In this document: positions 1 to 5,900 of the stretch, piece after piece
Position numbering within the stretch: position 1 is the first letter of the stretch
Layout: each line of letters starts with the position of its first letter
Assembly: GCA_016207225.1 (NCBI GenBank)
Contig: JACQQB010000035.1
Coordinates: forward strand, 1 to 5,900
Direction: 5' to 3'
From: Microcaldota archaeon
GTDB taxonomy: Archaea > Micrarchaeota > Micrarchaeia > Burarchaeales > JACQQB01
Length of the DNA stretch: 5,900 bases
Notes under the pieces: model-generated
What the model was told of the DNA's origin: nothing
Seen by the model: the letters and a program-made list of their open reading frames with translations, nothing else
Database searches by the model: none
Program-made: the position numbers and the translations under genes

Positions 1-65
1 CCTTTATAAGACTCCGTTTGTCCAAATACGTACTTTTAAACGCTTTTATTTTATCTATACACAAG

Positions 66-74
66 TTTAAATAC
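66..74 (+). promoter_or_regulatory. Candidate archaeal TATA box for the first plus-strand transcript
   Basis: The stretch TTTAAATAC, preceded by the purine-containing acaag, fits the archaeal TATA/BRE pattern. A start site about 25-27 bases downstream would fall near position 96-98, just before a hairpin, giving a leader of about 170 bases ahead of the 269 gene. The surrounding 60 bases are generally AT-rich, and a similar TTTATAAG lies at 3-10, so the choice of element is uncertain. Confidence 0.4.
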
Positions 75-98
75 TCTAAAATATACAATTAATAGTCA

Positions 99-123
99 AG
101 GGCTTGTTCCTTTGGCGAGCCTT
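99..123 (+). other. Leader hairpin
   Basis: Bases 99-106 (AGGGCTTG) can pair with 116-123 (CGAGCCTT), giving eight pairs including two G-U wobbles around a nine-base loop at 107-115. It sits right where the transcript from the 66-74 TATA box would begin. It could be a 5' stabilising structure or chance folding. It is not followed by a T tract, so it does not look like a terminator. Confidence 0.3.
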
Positions 124-143
124 ATTCTCAAAGTGGTGTAAAA

Positions 144-242
144 ATGAGTAATCTAGACTTGTAATTATTCTCAGCCATATCCTTTGAAAATGCTGAAAAA
201 GTGGAAGATGCAATAAAGAAGGGTGCGGATGTCACAGTTTAA
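144..242 (+). pseudogene. Interrupted short reading frame, likely gene relic
   Basis: An ATG at 144, preceded five bases upstream by a GGTG ribosome-site-like motif (135-138), reads six codons (MSNLDL) to a TAA at 162. The same frame then continues for 25 more codons to a TAA at 240. The second part, with residues such as SFENAEKVEDAIKKGADVTV, has ordinary soluble-protein composition and a helix-then-strand look. This suggests a small protein truncated at both the stop and the 3' end. Alternatively the first six codons are a leader peptide and the rest is chance. The family is not recognised. The next gene starts 26 bases after the second stop, so the relic would lie in its 5' leader. Confidence 0.35.
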
Positions 243-268
243 CTAAAAAGTAAAAAACAAGGATCACT

Positions 269-988
269 ATGAATCAACCCAAACACACACTGGTAATCCC
301 AAGGCTTCACAGGCCTCTAGAACCTATCAATCCTAGGAACATTTTCTTAACAAACGCATCCCTTCTCTTAAGGGACGGGGAACGAGTTCTAGAATCACCG
401 ACTTCAGCAAGGCTAGGGAATAGAACAGCTAACATAACCCTACTTTCCAATGCTGTTGCGGACCAAGAAAAAGGTTCAGGCCCCACAAGACAAATGCAAT
501 ACTCGCTTTTTTATCTTTGCCTAGGTACCTATGTTGTTTCAACTGACTTAGGGCTAACCTTGAGAACAGTAGAAACAAACACAGGCCACATCCCTGTCAT
601 AGCTAATTTTAATCCAGAAATTTCCGAACAGGGGAGACACTCTGTAAACATAGCAAAAATAGAGTTTAGGTTTGGTAATTCCGAGCAAGCTTTTGGAAAT
701 CTCATACTCTCAAACATACAAACTAACGGCATCTGGCTTTTCAGGGTAACTTTTGGCGAACTATCCCTATTACTAAGTTCCAAATCCAAGTCCGGCAAGG
801 ACTTCATACCCAACAAGTCCCAAACACTCTCTGTTAAAGCAGCATTAGGCAGTGAATCCCCAGCAGGCAGGTCTTTCAGGTCCTGGATGGAAGGCTCACT
901 CCAAACCTTAGAGGGACTTGCGAATCAAATTTTTCAAGGAGTCAGGCCACTAAACCAAGAAATTTTCCTAATAATCTATCATGTATGA
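269..988 (+). CDS. Hypothetical protein, 239 residues, unrecognised
   Basis: I do not recognise this protein. It has no signal peptide and no clear transmembrane helix. The middle part (about residues 75-175) alternates hydrophobic and polar residues with many Asn, Ser, Thr and Gly, which suggests a beta-rich fold. A basic, serine-rich loop near residues 169-185 is followed by an amphipathic helical stretch (about 200-224) and a hydrophobic tail ending IFLIIYHV. The ATG at 269 has only a weak AAGG upstream (position 259-262). The 3' end overlaps the start of the transglutaminase-fold gene by eight bases (ATGTATGA), which points to translational coupling and a shared transcript. Its role may therefore be tied to that enzyme, for example as partner or substrate, but this is inference only. 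The length of the open frame and the overlap support it as a real gene. Confidence 0.7.
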   Translation: MNQPKHTLVIPRLHRPLEPINPRNIFLTNASLLLRDGERVLESPTSARLGNRTANITLLSNAVADQEKGSGPTRQMQYSLFYLCLGTYVVSTDLGLTLRTVETNTGHIPVIANFNPEISEQGRHSVNIAKIEFRFGNSEQAFGNLILSNIQTNGIWLFRVTFGELSLLLSSKSKSGKDFIPNKSQTLSVKAALGSESPAGRSFRSWMEGSLQTLEGLANQIFQGVRPLNQEIFLIIYHV

Positions 989-2228
989 TGTGGTTAAAAT
1001 GGTTGTACTCGGAGAAAGGCAAGCAGACCCAGTGCGGAGAAATTTATGCATAGGTCTAGGCTTGGGTCTAGGGGCAGCACTAGCCGGGCCAAAGGTTTGG
1101 GCCGCATGGAAATGGCTGAATGAAAAACCAGAACCCAGGCAGCAGGAAAGTCCCAAAATAGATACAGCAAAATCAAAAAACAGGGTAAAGGATGAGGATT
1201 TCCAAAAGTTCAGGGACATGTTCGAAAAAGGTCCGATGAGCTATGAGGATGCTGTTGCATATATCCAAGAAAGAACGGGAATGAAAGAAATAAGGAAACA
1301 CAACTTCAACCTTCCCGACCCCTTAGGTTTAACAAAGGCTAAAGAATTTTATTTATTCCAGGTAAGTTTTTTTACTACTGATGAAGACATCAAAAAAGTT
1401 TTAGGCATGGATAAATTCATGTGCCCTGAATCCAACGGTGTCTTGTATCAAACACACAATCATGGAAATGACGGTAGGATAATGGCACTTGCCGACTATA
1501 TTTTAACCAGAAGAGAACCATCCAGTATCATAAATGCGATCTCTATTCTGGCGCACTGGGTTTGTGACAACATAGAACTGGATATACCAAGCATTACTTC
1601 CTCCTCTATACAGCTTCCTTCAAGAGGATTGGCAACAAGCGAACAATGGAGAAAATCACACGGTATAGGGATCTCAAACTCTTTCAACAATGGCATAGAC
1701 ATAATAAAAAAAGGAGGGGTTTGTTACGATTTCTCAAACATACTTACCGACCTGCAGAATAGCGTGGGGATACCCAGCAGAACAATAAATTTAGTAAGGC
1801 ACGGTATTGTCCATGTGGCAGGGCAGCCTACTTTCTCAACATTCGCGCACTCGCTGGTCCAAACTTCTATAGAACCAGGAGTTTACTATTATGGTGATCC
1901 TATCCCTGCATTCAACAGGACTGGCGGCATAACCTATGATCCATATGCATTTACAAGCTTGAAAGAGCTAATAGAGCGGATGAAAATAGATGGCCTTCAT
2001 TTATACTATCTTGGAATAACTGGGGCACTTACAGAACACCAGATACCATCTGAGCTTAGGGAAACTCTTCTCAGGACTCCATTTAATTTCATAACCAGTG
2101 GATTTATTGAGAGATACCAGCAATTCCTTGAACTTGAATTAAGGGTACAAAGAAACCCTGAAAAGCGGCACTTAATCTATTCACAAAATAAACCAGAAAC
2201 TGAAAGCCAAACCAAAATAACCTTCTAG
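981..2228 (+). CDS. Transglutaminase-fold (papain-like) protein with N-terminal membrane or export segment
   Basis: The C-terminal half matches the transglutaminase-like core: catalytic Cys248 in GGVCYDFSNILTDL, followed by VGIPSRTINLV, His290 in FAHSLVQ, and Asp306 in YYYGDP. The Cys-His-Asp order and spacing fit the family, whose archaeal and bacterial members are usually predicted proteases or peptide-modifying enzymes rather than cross-linkers. The N-terminus carries Arg19-Arg20-Asn-Leu, then a Gly/Leu/Ala-rich hydrophobic run (about 22-36) and a Trp-rich border. It resembles a Tat signal or a single membrane anchor, which would put the catalytic domain outside the cell. A charged linker (about 47-75) and a helical region of unknown role (75-200) follow, and a helical tail comes after residue 320. 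The start at 981 overlaps the previous gene by eight bases. An ATG at 999 (Met7) is an alternative, and neither has a clear ribosome site. Substrate unknown. Confidence 0.85.
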   Translation: MYDVVKMVVLGERQADPVRRNLCIGLGLGLGAALAGPKVWAAWKWLNEKPEPRQQESPKIDTAKSKNRVKDEDFQKFRDMFEKGPMSYEDAVAYIQERTGMKEIRKHNFNLPDPLGLTKAKEFYLFQVSFFTTDEDIKKVLGMDKFMCPESNGVLYQTHNHGNDGRIMALADYILTRREPSSIINAISILAHWVCDNIELDIPSITSSSIQLPSRGLATSEQWRKSHGIGISNSFNNGIDIIKKGGVCYDFSNILTDLQNSVGIPSRTINLVRHGIVHVAGQPTFSTFAHSLVQTSIEPGVYYYGDPIPAFNRTGGITYDPYAFTSLKELIERMKIDGLHLYYLGITGALTEHQIPSELRETLLRTPFNFITSGFIERYQQFLELELRVQRNPEKRHLIYSQNKPETESQTKITF

Positions 2229-2263
2229 TTTGCTAATTGCATAAGTCATACAACAATACAACG

Positions 2264-2276
2264 TTAATATTTTTTT
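2264..2276 (+). promoter_or_regulatory. TATA-like element plus T7 tract between two genes
   Basis: TTAATATTTT is centred about 25 bases before the ATG at 2293, the archaeal distance for a leaderless transcript. There is no ribosome-site motif before that ATG, in agreement with leaderless start. The seven-T run at 2270-2276, 42 bases after the stop of the transglutaminase-fold gene, could also serve as an oligo-T terminator for the upstream transcript. The two readings are not exclusive. Confidence 0.4.
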
Positions 2277-2292
2277 ACTCCCTAATTGTTTT

Positions 2293-3498
2293 ATGCCTCC
2301 CTTACCATTATCCAAGCAAAAGCTTACACTGGAACAGCAAATAAGCCTAATTTTCAATAATGTGGAAAGAGACATGCTTCTTTACTACGCAGAAAAAATC
2401 AAAACAATAAGTACGGTGCAGGATTTTTTAAAATGGTTCAGGGAGAATAAAGCCTATCTGCAGAAGCAGCTAATGCAAGATTTCCTGGAGAATAAAATTG
2501 AAGGAAATATTGAAGGTAATTTTGCCTTAAAGACTGTCGTTGGATTTTGGCTAGGTGTTAGGTATGCTACGAACATAGGTAAAAAGTTTGACAGACACAC
2601 CCATGACTTTCAATTCCCAACAATAAACATCATGCCTTTTGAGAGGCTTCACGGATTTTATGGGAATGGTCAGTTCGATCTTCAAATACCTACAACAATG
2701 TTACCTTCTGTAACTGAAGAAATCAAGAGGCTCCACCCTTCATCCAGTCTCATTATGGGAATCAACCTGGGTCTTCACGAAGGTGCTCATGCTTTGGGCT
2801 ACATATTCCACAGAACTGAAATTTTGTCTGAATTTGCCACTGCCTACATGACCAACTATTTTGGTCTGCCAATAAAAGAAAAAGACCTGAATTTAAAAAT
2901 TACCGGAACAATACTCGGAATAAGGAATTTTCCCTACAACTTTAATGAATCCAGGCAATCCAAACTAACAGAGAAATTACCAAAGTTCTTCATGGAAGAA
3001 TACTTGGCATATGTTTTCAGGCCATGGCTCTCTCCACATACTAGTAAAGGAATCAACATATTCATGCTAAAGGAAGATGAAAACGGATCAATTGCTTCCT
3101 CTTCCCTTTCAACATTATTCCTGTCAATCCAGAATATACTGGATAATGCTAGTAAGGACCAAAAAACTAAAGTTCTAAAACAAATGGAAGACTTAGCCAC
3201 CAGATTCTATTCTGAACTATGCGTTGAAGACCCAGAACTATTGAAAAAACTACAAGAAACATTCAGATGGATCGGAATGTATGGGCTTGAAAACCCCGAC
3301 TTTCTAAACTTAATAATCAAACCTCCAACTGGGTCAGATCCAGCCCTAATTCTGCACAGGGATGAGGTAAATAAATTCACCAAAGCACTGGTAGACTATC
3401 TTGACCAAACCTTCGGGAAACCTACAGATCGGAAGATACCTCAAGGCTACGCTCATCTAAACTTCCATAATCTCGAATCTAAAAGAGTAGCAGGTTAA
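2293..3498 (+). CDS. Predicted zinc metallopeptidase (HExxH), paralogue 1
   Basis: This 401-residue protein has the zinc-peptidase motif His162-Glu163-Gly-Ala-His166 in LGLHEGAHALGY. Glu180, in LSEFATAY, is a likely third zinc ligand 13 residues after the motif. A HExxH helix followed by an E-F-A-rich helix broadly recalls gluzincins such as the ImmA/IrrE type, but the flanking sequence is not that family and I cannot name one. The N-terminal 95 residues are helical and end in an aromatic block, FWLGVRYATNIGKKF. A long helical C-terminal half ends in a block, TFGKPTDRKIPQGYAH. All of these blocks recur in the gene at 4119, so this is a duplicated family. There is no signal peptide, so a cytoplasmic site is likely. 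The start is supported by the shared MPP opening and the TATA spacing. Substrate unknown; catalytic activity is predicted from motif only. Confidence 0.8.
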   Translation: MPPLPLSKQKLTLEQQISLIFNNVERDMLLYYAEKIKTISTVQDFLKWFRENKAYLQKQLMQDFLENKIEGNIEGNFALKTVVGFWLGVRYATNIGKKFDRHTHDFQFPTINIMPFERLHGFYGNGQFDLQIPTTMLPSVTEEIKRLHPSSSLIMGINLGLHEGAHALGYIFHRTEILSEFATAYMTNYFGLPIKEKDLNLKITGTILGIRNFPYNFNESRQSKLTEKLPKFFMEEYLAYVFRPWLSPHTSKGINIFMLKEDENGSIASSSLSTLFLSIQNILDNASKDQKTKVLKQMEDLATRFYSELCVEDPELLKKLQETFRWIGMYGLENPDFLNLIIKPPTGSDPALILHRDEVNKFTKALVDYLDQTFGKPTDRKIPQGYAHLNFHNLESKRVAG

Positions 3499-3508
3499 TT
3501 AATTTAAT

Positions 3509-3524
3509 GGAATTTCGTTATTCC
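3509..3524. other. Weak hairpin between convergent genes
   Basis: GGAAT (3509-3513) and ATTCC (3520-3524) form a five-pair stem around a six-base loop. It lies in the 41-base gap between the end of paralogue 1 and the end of the minus-strand small gene. No strong T tract follows on either strand, so a terminator role is only possible. Confidence 0.2.
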
Positions 3525-3539
3525 TTGACTAACCATCCA

Positions 3540-3704
3540 TCATACTACTTTTTCAATGCGCTTAGGGACTATGTTTGCCAATGACTGAAATTCTTGTCCA
3601 TTGATTGTTATTGGTTTTTGGGCCTGTGTCCCATTCTGTTTTTTTATCAGCTCTTCCAAATGTTTTTCATGTTTCTTATGCAATTCTACTTGGAACAAAA
3701 ACAT
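3540..3704 (-). CDS. Small charged protein, 54 residues, unrecognised
   Basis: Reading the minus strand from the ATG at 3704 to the TGA at 3540 gives a 54-residue protein. Its first half is a Lys/Glu/His-rich helix (residues 7-22, roughly HKKHEKHLEELIKK), probably able to form a coiled coil. The second half, KPITINGQEFQSLANIVPK, looks like a compact strand-helix unit. Three things support it as real: a GGTGA ribosome site four bases before the ATG, a stop codon directly before that ATG which fixes the start, and a position only 13 bases after the stop of the membrane-protein gene, so both are likely cotranscribed. The family is not recognised. It may partner the membrane protein, but only proximity says so. 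Confidence 0.6.
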   Translation of the reverse strand: MFLFQVELHKKHEKHLEELIKKQNGTQAQKPITINGQEFQSLANIVPKRIEKVV

Positions 3705-3708
3705 CTAA

Positions 3709-3713
3709 TCACC
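3709..3713 (-). promoter_or_regulatory. Ribosome binding site GGTGA for the 54-residue gene
   Basis: On the minus strand, GGTGA stands four bases before the ATG at 3704 and matches the complement of the archaeal 16S rRNA 3' end. It is the clearest ribosome site in the window, and it belongs to the only gene that is plainly internal to a transcript with a short gap, as expected where upstream genes are leaderless. Confidence 0.55.
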
Positions 3714-3717
3714 AACT

Positions 3718-4059
3718 CTACACCATTCTCTCAAAATCCCCCAAAATAAAATACACAAGCCCGCCCAAAGAACTTACGAATATACCTAAAAGTATCACAA
3801 ACAGCCAAATAGCTTTCCACCAGTTCGGGTTCTTGGACCTAACGACCAAGTAAAAAGCATAAAGTGTCCAGCATACAAACGCAATAACAGCACCTAATCC
3901 GATCAGGCCAATAACTACCAAAGGCAGCTTAAGTAGTATATCCTCGCTAATAATTATCTTAGTGGCGTTGATGCCTATAAGGGCCAAGATCAAGATGAAA
4001 GCCAGGAAATAAAGGACTATGGGCAAGACAATGGCCACCATTCTCCTTTTCGATATCAT
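3718..4059 (-). CDS. Small integral membrane protein, three helices, PLDc_N-like
   Basis: The 113-residue product has a short basic N-terminus (MISKRR) and three hydrophobic segments at about residues 7-29, 45-73 and 81-107. The stretch from Trp64, through FYLVVRSKN and the WWKAIWLFVIL block, to the GGLVYFILGD end resembles the phospholipase D N-terminal (PLDc_N) membrane domain: a charged loop, then Trp, a hydrophobic helix, Gly and Tyr-Phe. No catalytic domain is attached, so an enzymatic role is not implied. Stand-alone proteins of this type have no settled function. It is first in a two-gene minus-strand unit with the 54-residue gene. A TATA-like element 26 bases before its ATG suggests a leaderless transcript. 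Met7 is an alternative start, but the basic N-terminus and the promoter spacing favour the first ATG. The PLDc_N assignment is moderate; the membrane call is firm. Confidence 0.75.
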   Translation of the reverse strand: MISKRRMVAIVLPIVLYFLAFILILALIGINATKIIISEDILLKLPLVVIGLIGLGAVIAFVCWTLYAFYLVVRSKNPNWWKAIWLFVILLGIFVSSLGGLVYFILGDFERMV

Positions 4060-4080
4060 ACGTTACATTTTGTATAAGTG

Positions 4081-4088
4081 ATTTATAA
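4081..4088. promoter_or_regulatory. Shared divergent TATA element
   Basis: ATTTATAA reads as TTATAAAT on the other strand, so one near-symmetric AT box can act both ways. Its centre is about 26 bases from the minus-strand ATG at 4059 and about 34 bases from the plus-strand ATG at 4119. That gives a leaderless transcript to the left and a leader of a few bases to the right. It is the best candidate in the 59-base gap; TTGTATAAG at 4070-4078 is a weaker alternative. Confidence 0.45.
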
Positions 4089-4118
4089 CTTTTGTCATCA
4101 CAAGTAACTGTGTTTTTC

Positions 4119-5282
4119 ATGCCACCCATACAATTATTTCCACCCAAATTCAATCAAGAACAGGAACTAAATAACCTACTCGATAATCTGGAGCGACAAA
4201 TGCAAAGATATTATGGTGAGAATATGAATTCACCAAGAATCCAAGAATTTTTAGCCTGGTTCAATGAGAAAAAAACAATGTTAGCAGAGCAATTCCAGCA
4301 AGACCTGAAAGATGGAAAGATAAAAGGTAAAATCGAAACAGAGCAGGCCTTTAAAAGTATAGTCTCTTTCTGGCTAGGTGTTCAATATGCCGCTTTCACA
4401 GGCTCAAAATTCGTTCAGTCCAATCCAATACCAACAATTCCTGTAATGGGAATGTATGAAGCGAATAAATATGGTTCAATACACGGTGGATTCGACACTA
4501 TATCTAAGGAACTTTTCTTCACTTCAACCGACTCATTGAAAAAATCCGCTTTAAGCGAACTTGACACACTTGAAAATGAATTCTCAATAGTTCTGATATG
4601 GTTCAACATGGGCCTGCATGAGGGGGCTCATGCATTAGGCTATATGTTCAAAAAAACTGATAAGATGCTGTCCGAGTTTGCAACTGCATACCTGACCTTA
4701 TCCAACGGATTGCCAATTCTCCAAGAGGATTTAGGGCTAAAGGCCTTAGGGCTCGCCTCAGGGGTCAGGTCACTGCCCATCAACAGTAAACTTTTAGGCT
4801 CAATCAGGAACTCTGACCATTACTATTGGAATGAATATCTAGAATACCTATTCGCCCCATGGGTTTTCAAACACATTGGAAACAAAATAGATGTATTTCA
4901 ATTTGAGGCAACGTCTCTTGATGAACAAATATCCAGAAAACCTATCATTCCTAGAAGTTTGGCTAGGCTATATCATTATTTTTTAGGAATGCGTAAAAAA
5001 GGAGCCAAGGTTTCAGAAAGCATCGATTATTTGACAAGGACTTTTTTCAAGGATTCCAATGTTGATGACCCTGTCTTAATGCAGAAAATGAAACTAGTTT
5101 TCACATGGATTTATTCCTACATGTCCATAAAGAAAGACTACATGAGCAAGGAAGATTTCAGGGAATTCCTGTCCAAACTTGTGGAACAACTGAACAAAAC
5201 TTTTGGCGAGCCTGAAAATCTAAACATACCTAAAGGTTATGCAAACTTCGATATGCACTTAAGGCCGGTAAAAATAACTTAA
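4119..5282 (+). CDS. Predicted zinc metallopeptidase (HExxH), paralogue 2
   Basis: This 387-residue protein is a diverged copy of the product of the gene at 2293. The zinc motif is His167-Glu168-Gly-Ala-His171 in MGLHEGAHALGY. The likely third ligand is Glu186 in LSEFATAY, one residue further from the motif than in the first copy. Also shared are the MPP opening, a conserved ER.M..YY block, FWLGVQYA, the W/YNEYLEYLFAPW region corresponding to EEYLAYVFRPW, and the C-terminal TFGEPENLNIPKGYAN. The segment between the aromatic block and the zinc motif (about residues 100-160) is poorly conserved and may shape the substrate site. I chose the ATG at 4119 over an in-frame TTG at 4092 because it aligns with the paralogue's start and because the TTG would lie upstream of the predicted transcript start. 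There is no signal peptide. Its stop shares the palindrome TTAA with the convergent downstream gene. Function beyond peptidase-like is unknown. Confidence 0.8.
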   Translation: MPPIQLFPPKFNQEQELNNLLDNLERQMQRYYGENMNSPRIQEFLAWFNEKKTMLAEQFQQDLKDGKIKGKIETEQAFKSIVSFWLGVQYAAFTGSKFVQSNPIPTIPVMGMYEANKYGSIHGGFDTISKELFFTSTDSLKKSALSELDTLENEFSIVLIWFNMGLHEGAHALGYMFKKTDKMLSEFATAYLTLSNGLPILQEDLGLKALGLASGVRSLPINSKLLGSIRNSDHYYWNEYLEYLFAPWVFKHIGNKIDVFQFEATSLDEQISRKPIIPRSLARLYHYFLGMRKKGAKVSESIDYLTRTFFKDSNVDDPVLMQKMKLVFTWIYSYMSIKKDYMSKEDFREFLSKLVEQLNKTFGEPENLNIPKGYANFDMHLRPVKIT

Positions 5283-5900
5283 ACTCTTAATCCTGAAAGT
5301 ATGAGCTCCACAGCTATCCCTGCCAATAGCAATCCAATTACCCTGGACAAGGAGCTAAGCAGTCTTTTACCCAATAAATTATAGATGAAACTAGCGTTCC
5401 TTAAACTTAACCAGCACAAAACTAAAGATACGATGGCAGCACTGAGCGTTACAAGAGGACCATACGTGCTGACTAAAACAATGCTCGTTGTAAGTGCACC
5501 CGGACCAGTAATCAACGGTACTCCAATTAAAACAGCCGCAACACTAACTTCCTCTTCCTCTCTTGCCAAAGCATAACCCAAAGCTAGCTGTATACCAATA
5601 AGCAGGAGTATTACCCCTCCTCCAATCTGGAAACTTTTGAATGAAATCCCGAACAGGTCAAGTATCCCGTCACCAAATAATATGAACAGGATCAAGAATG
5701 CGCTTGCAACAATCGTTGCAGTATTGGCAGCCTTGGACCTTTCCTTCTCATCAGACCTTATTTTTTTTAGCGTTTTCTCGAATTTTTCAGGCAGAAAGTC
5801 TTCGAAGTTGTCAAAAACGCCGGGATCTTTCTTGCTCACCATGAGGATGTCGCCGCTTATGTTGAGTATCACCCTGTCGCCCTCCTTCACACCCATCTTC
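5279..5900 (-). CDS. AbrB-type domain fused to a truncated MarC/SnatA-like membrane protein (5' end off window)
   Basis: Counting from a Met at 5896, residues 1-50 read as the C-terminal part of an archaeal AbrB/SpoVT-type protein: MGVKEGDRVILNISGDILMV, then FLPEKFEKTLKKIRSDEKER. The AbrB fold normally begins about 15-20 residues earlier and the frame is open to the edge, so the true start lies outside. From about residue 53 (ERSKAANTA) the sequence becomes MarC-like (UPF0056, NAAT family; the Thermococcus member SnatA carries small neutral amino acids). It shows five hydrophobic segments, a FGISFKSFQIGGG block, the conserved PLITGPGAL loop (about 127-135) and the GLLLAGIAVELILSGLR end. The first MarC helix, with its D/N-P-x-G motif, is missing and the AbrB portion occupies its place. 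Whether the product can transport is doubtful. Real fusion, deletion scar and assembly chimera are all possible. Confidence 0.75.
   Translation of the reverse strand, partial: KMGVKEGDRVILNISGDILMVSKKDPGVFDNFEDFLPEKFEKTLKKIRSDEKERSKAANTATIVASAFLILFILFGDGILDLFGISFKSFQIGGGVILLLIGIQLALGYALAREEEEVSVAAVLIGVPLITGPGALTTSIVLVSTYGPLVTLSAAIVSLVLCWLSLRNASFIYNLLGKRLLSSLSRVIGLLLAGIAVELILSGLRV

Noticed and set aside
259..267. GGATCAC just before the ATG at 269
   Set aside because: It resembles the 16S rRNA 3' end itself rather than its complement, so it is not a ribosome binding site; only a weak AAGG remains.
529..816. Minus-strand open frame of 95 codons
   Set aside because: It lies wholly inside the 269-988 gene, which is longer and coupled to its neighbour; no promoter or ribosome site supports the antisense frame.
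2934..3200. Minus-strand open frame of 88 codons
   Set aside because: It lies inside paralogue 1, whose motifs and paralogue alignment establish the plus-strand frame.
3605..3853. Plus-strand open frame of 82 codons
   Set aside because: It lies antisense across the 54-residue gene and the membrane-protein gene, has no ribosome site, and its composition looks like a shadow frame.
4092..4118. In-frame TTG start extending paralogue 2 by nine residues
   Set aside because: The MPP start at 4119 aligns with the other paralogue, and the TTG lies upstream of the transcript start predicted from the TATA element.
1..5900. CRISPR array, tRNA, transposon ends or att sites
   Set aside because: No regularly spaced repeats, cloverleaf, terminal inverted repeats or transposase-like coding were seen on reading; no computed search was possible.

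Overview
The window looks like part of a small archaeal genome, most plausibly a DPANN-type lineage. This is inference from four things: AT-rich spacers with archaeal TATA-like boxes placed about 25-30 bases before start codons (leaderless style), one clear GGTGA ribosome site, heavy use of AGG and ATA codons, and an archaeal-style AbrB-type domain. No rRNA, tRNA, CRISPR array or insertion sequence is visible.

Layout. Bases 1-268 are a leader region with a TATA-like box, a hairpin and a short interrupted reading frame that looks like a gene relic. Two overlapping plus-strand genes follow: an unrecognised 239-residue protein (269-988) and a transglutaminase-fold protein with an N-terminal hydrophobic segment preceded by twin arginines (981-2228). 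A separately promoted gene (2293-3498) encodes a predicted zinc metallopeptidase. A minus-strand pair lies next (4059 to 3540): a three-helix membrane protein and a 54-residue protein with a good ribosome site. A second metallopeptidase paralogue (4119-5282) diverges from that pair across a 59-base gap that seems to hold one shared TATA element. The window ends with a minus-strand gene (5279 to beyond 5900) that joins an AbrB-type N-terminus to a MarC/SnatA-type membrane domain lacking its first helix.

Working together. The transglutaminase-fold gene and the two metallopeptidases form a local cluster of predicted protein-cleaving or protein-modifying enzymes. The paralogues share a distinctive HEGAHALGY...LSEFATAY core and a conserved C-terminal block that I do not recognise as a named family. 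This pair is the best candidate for something undescribed. The AbrB-MarC chimera is the next most notable item, and could be a real fusion, a deletion scar or an assembly error. Functional links between the genes are inferred from proximity only.
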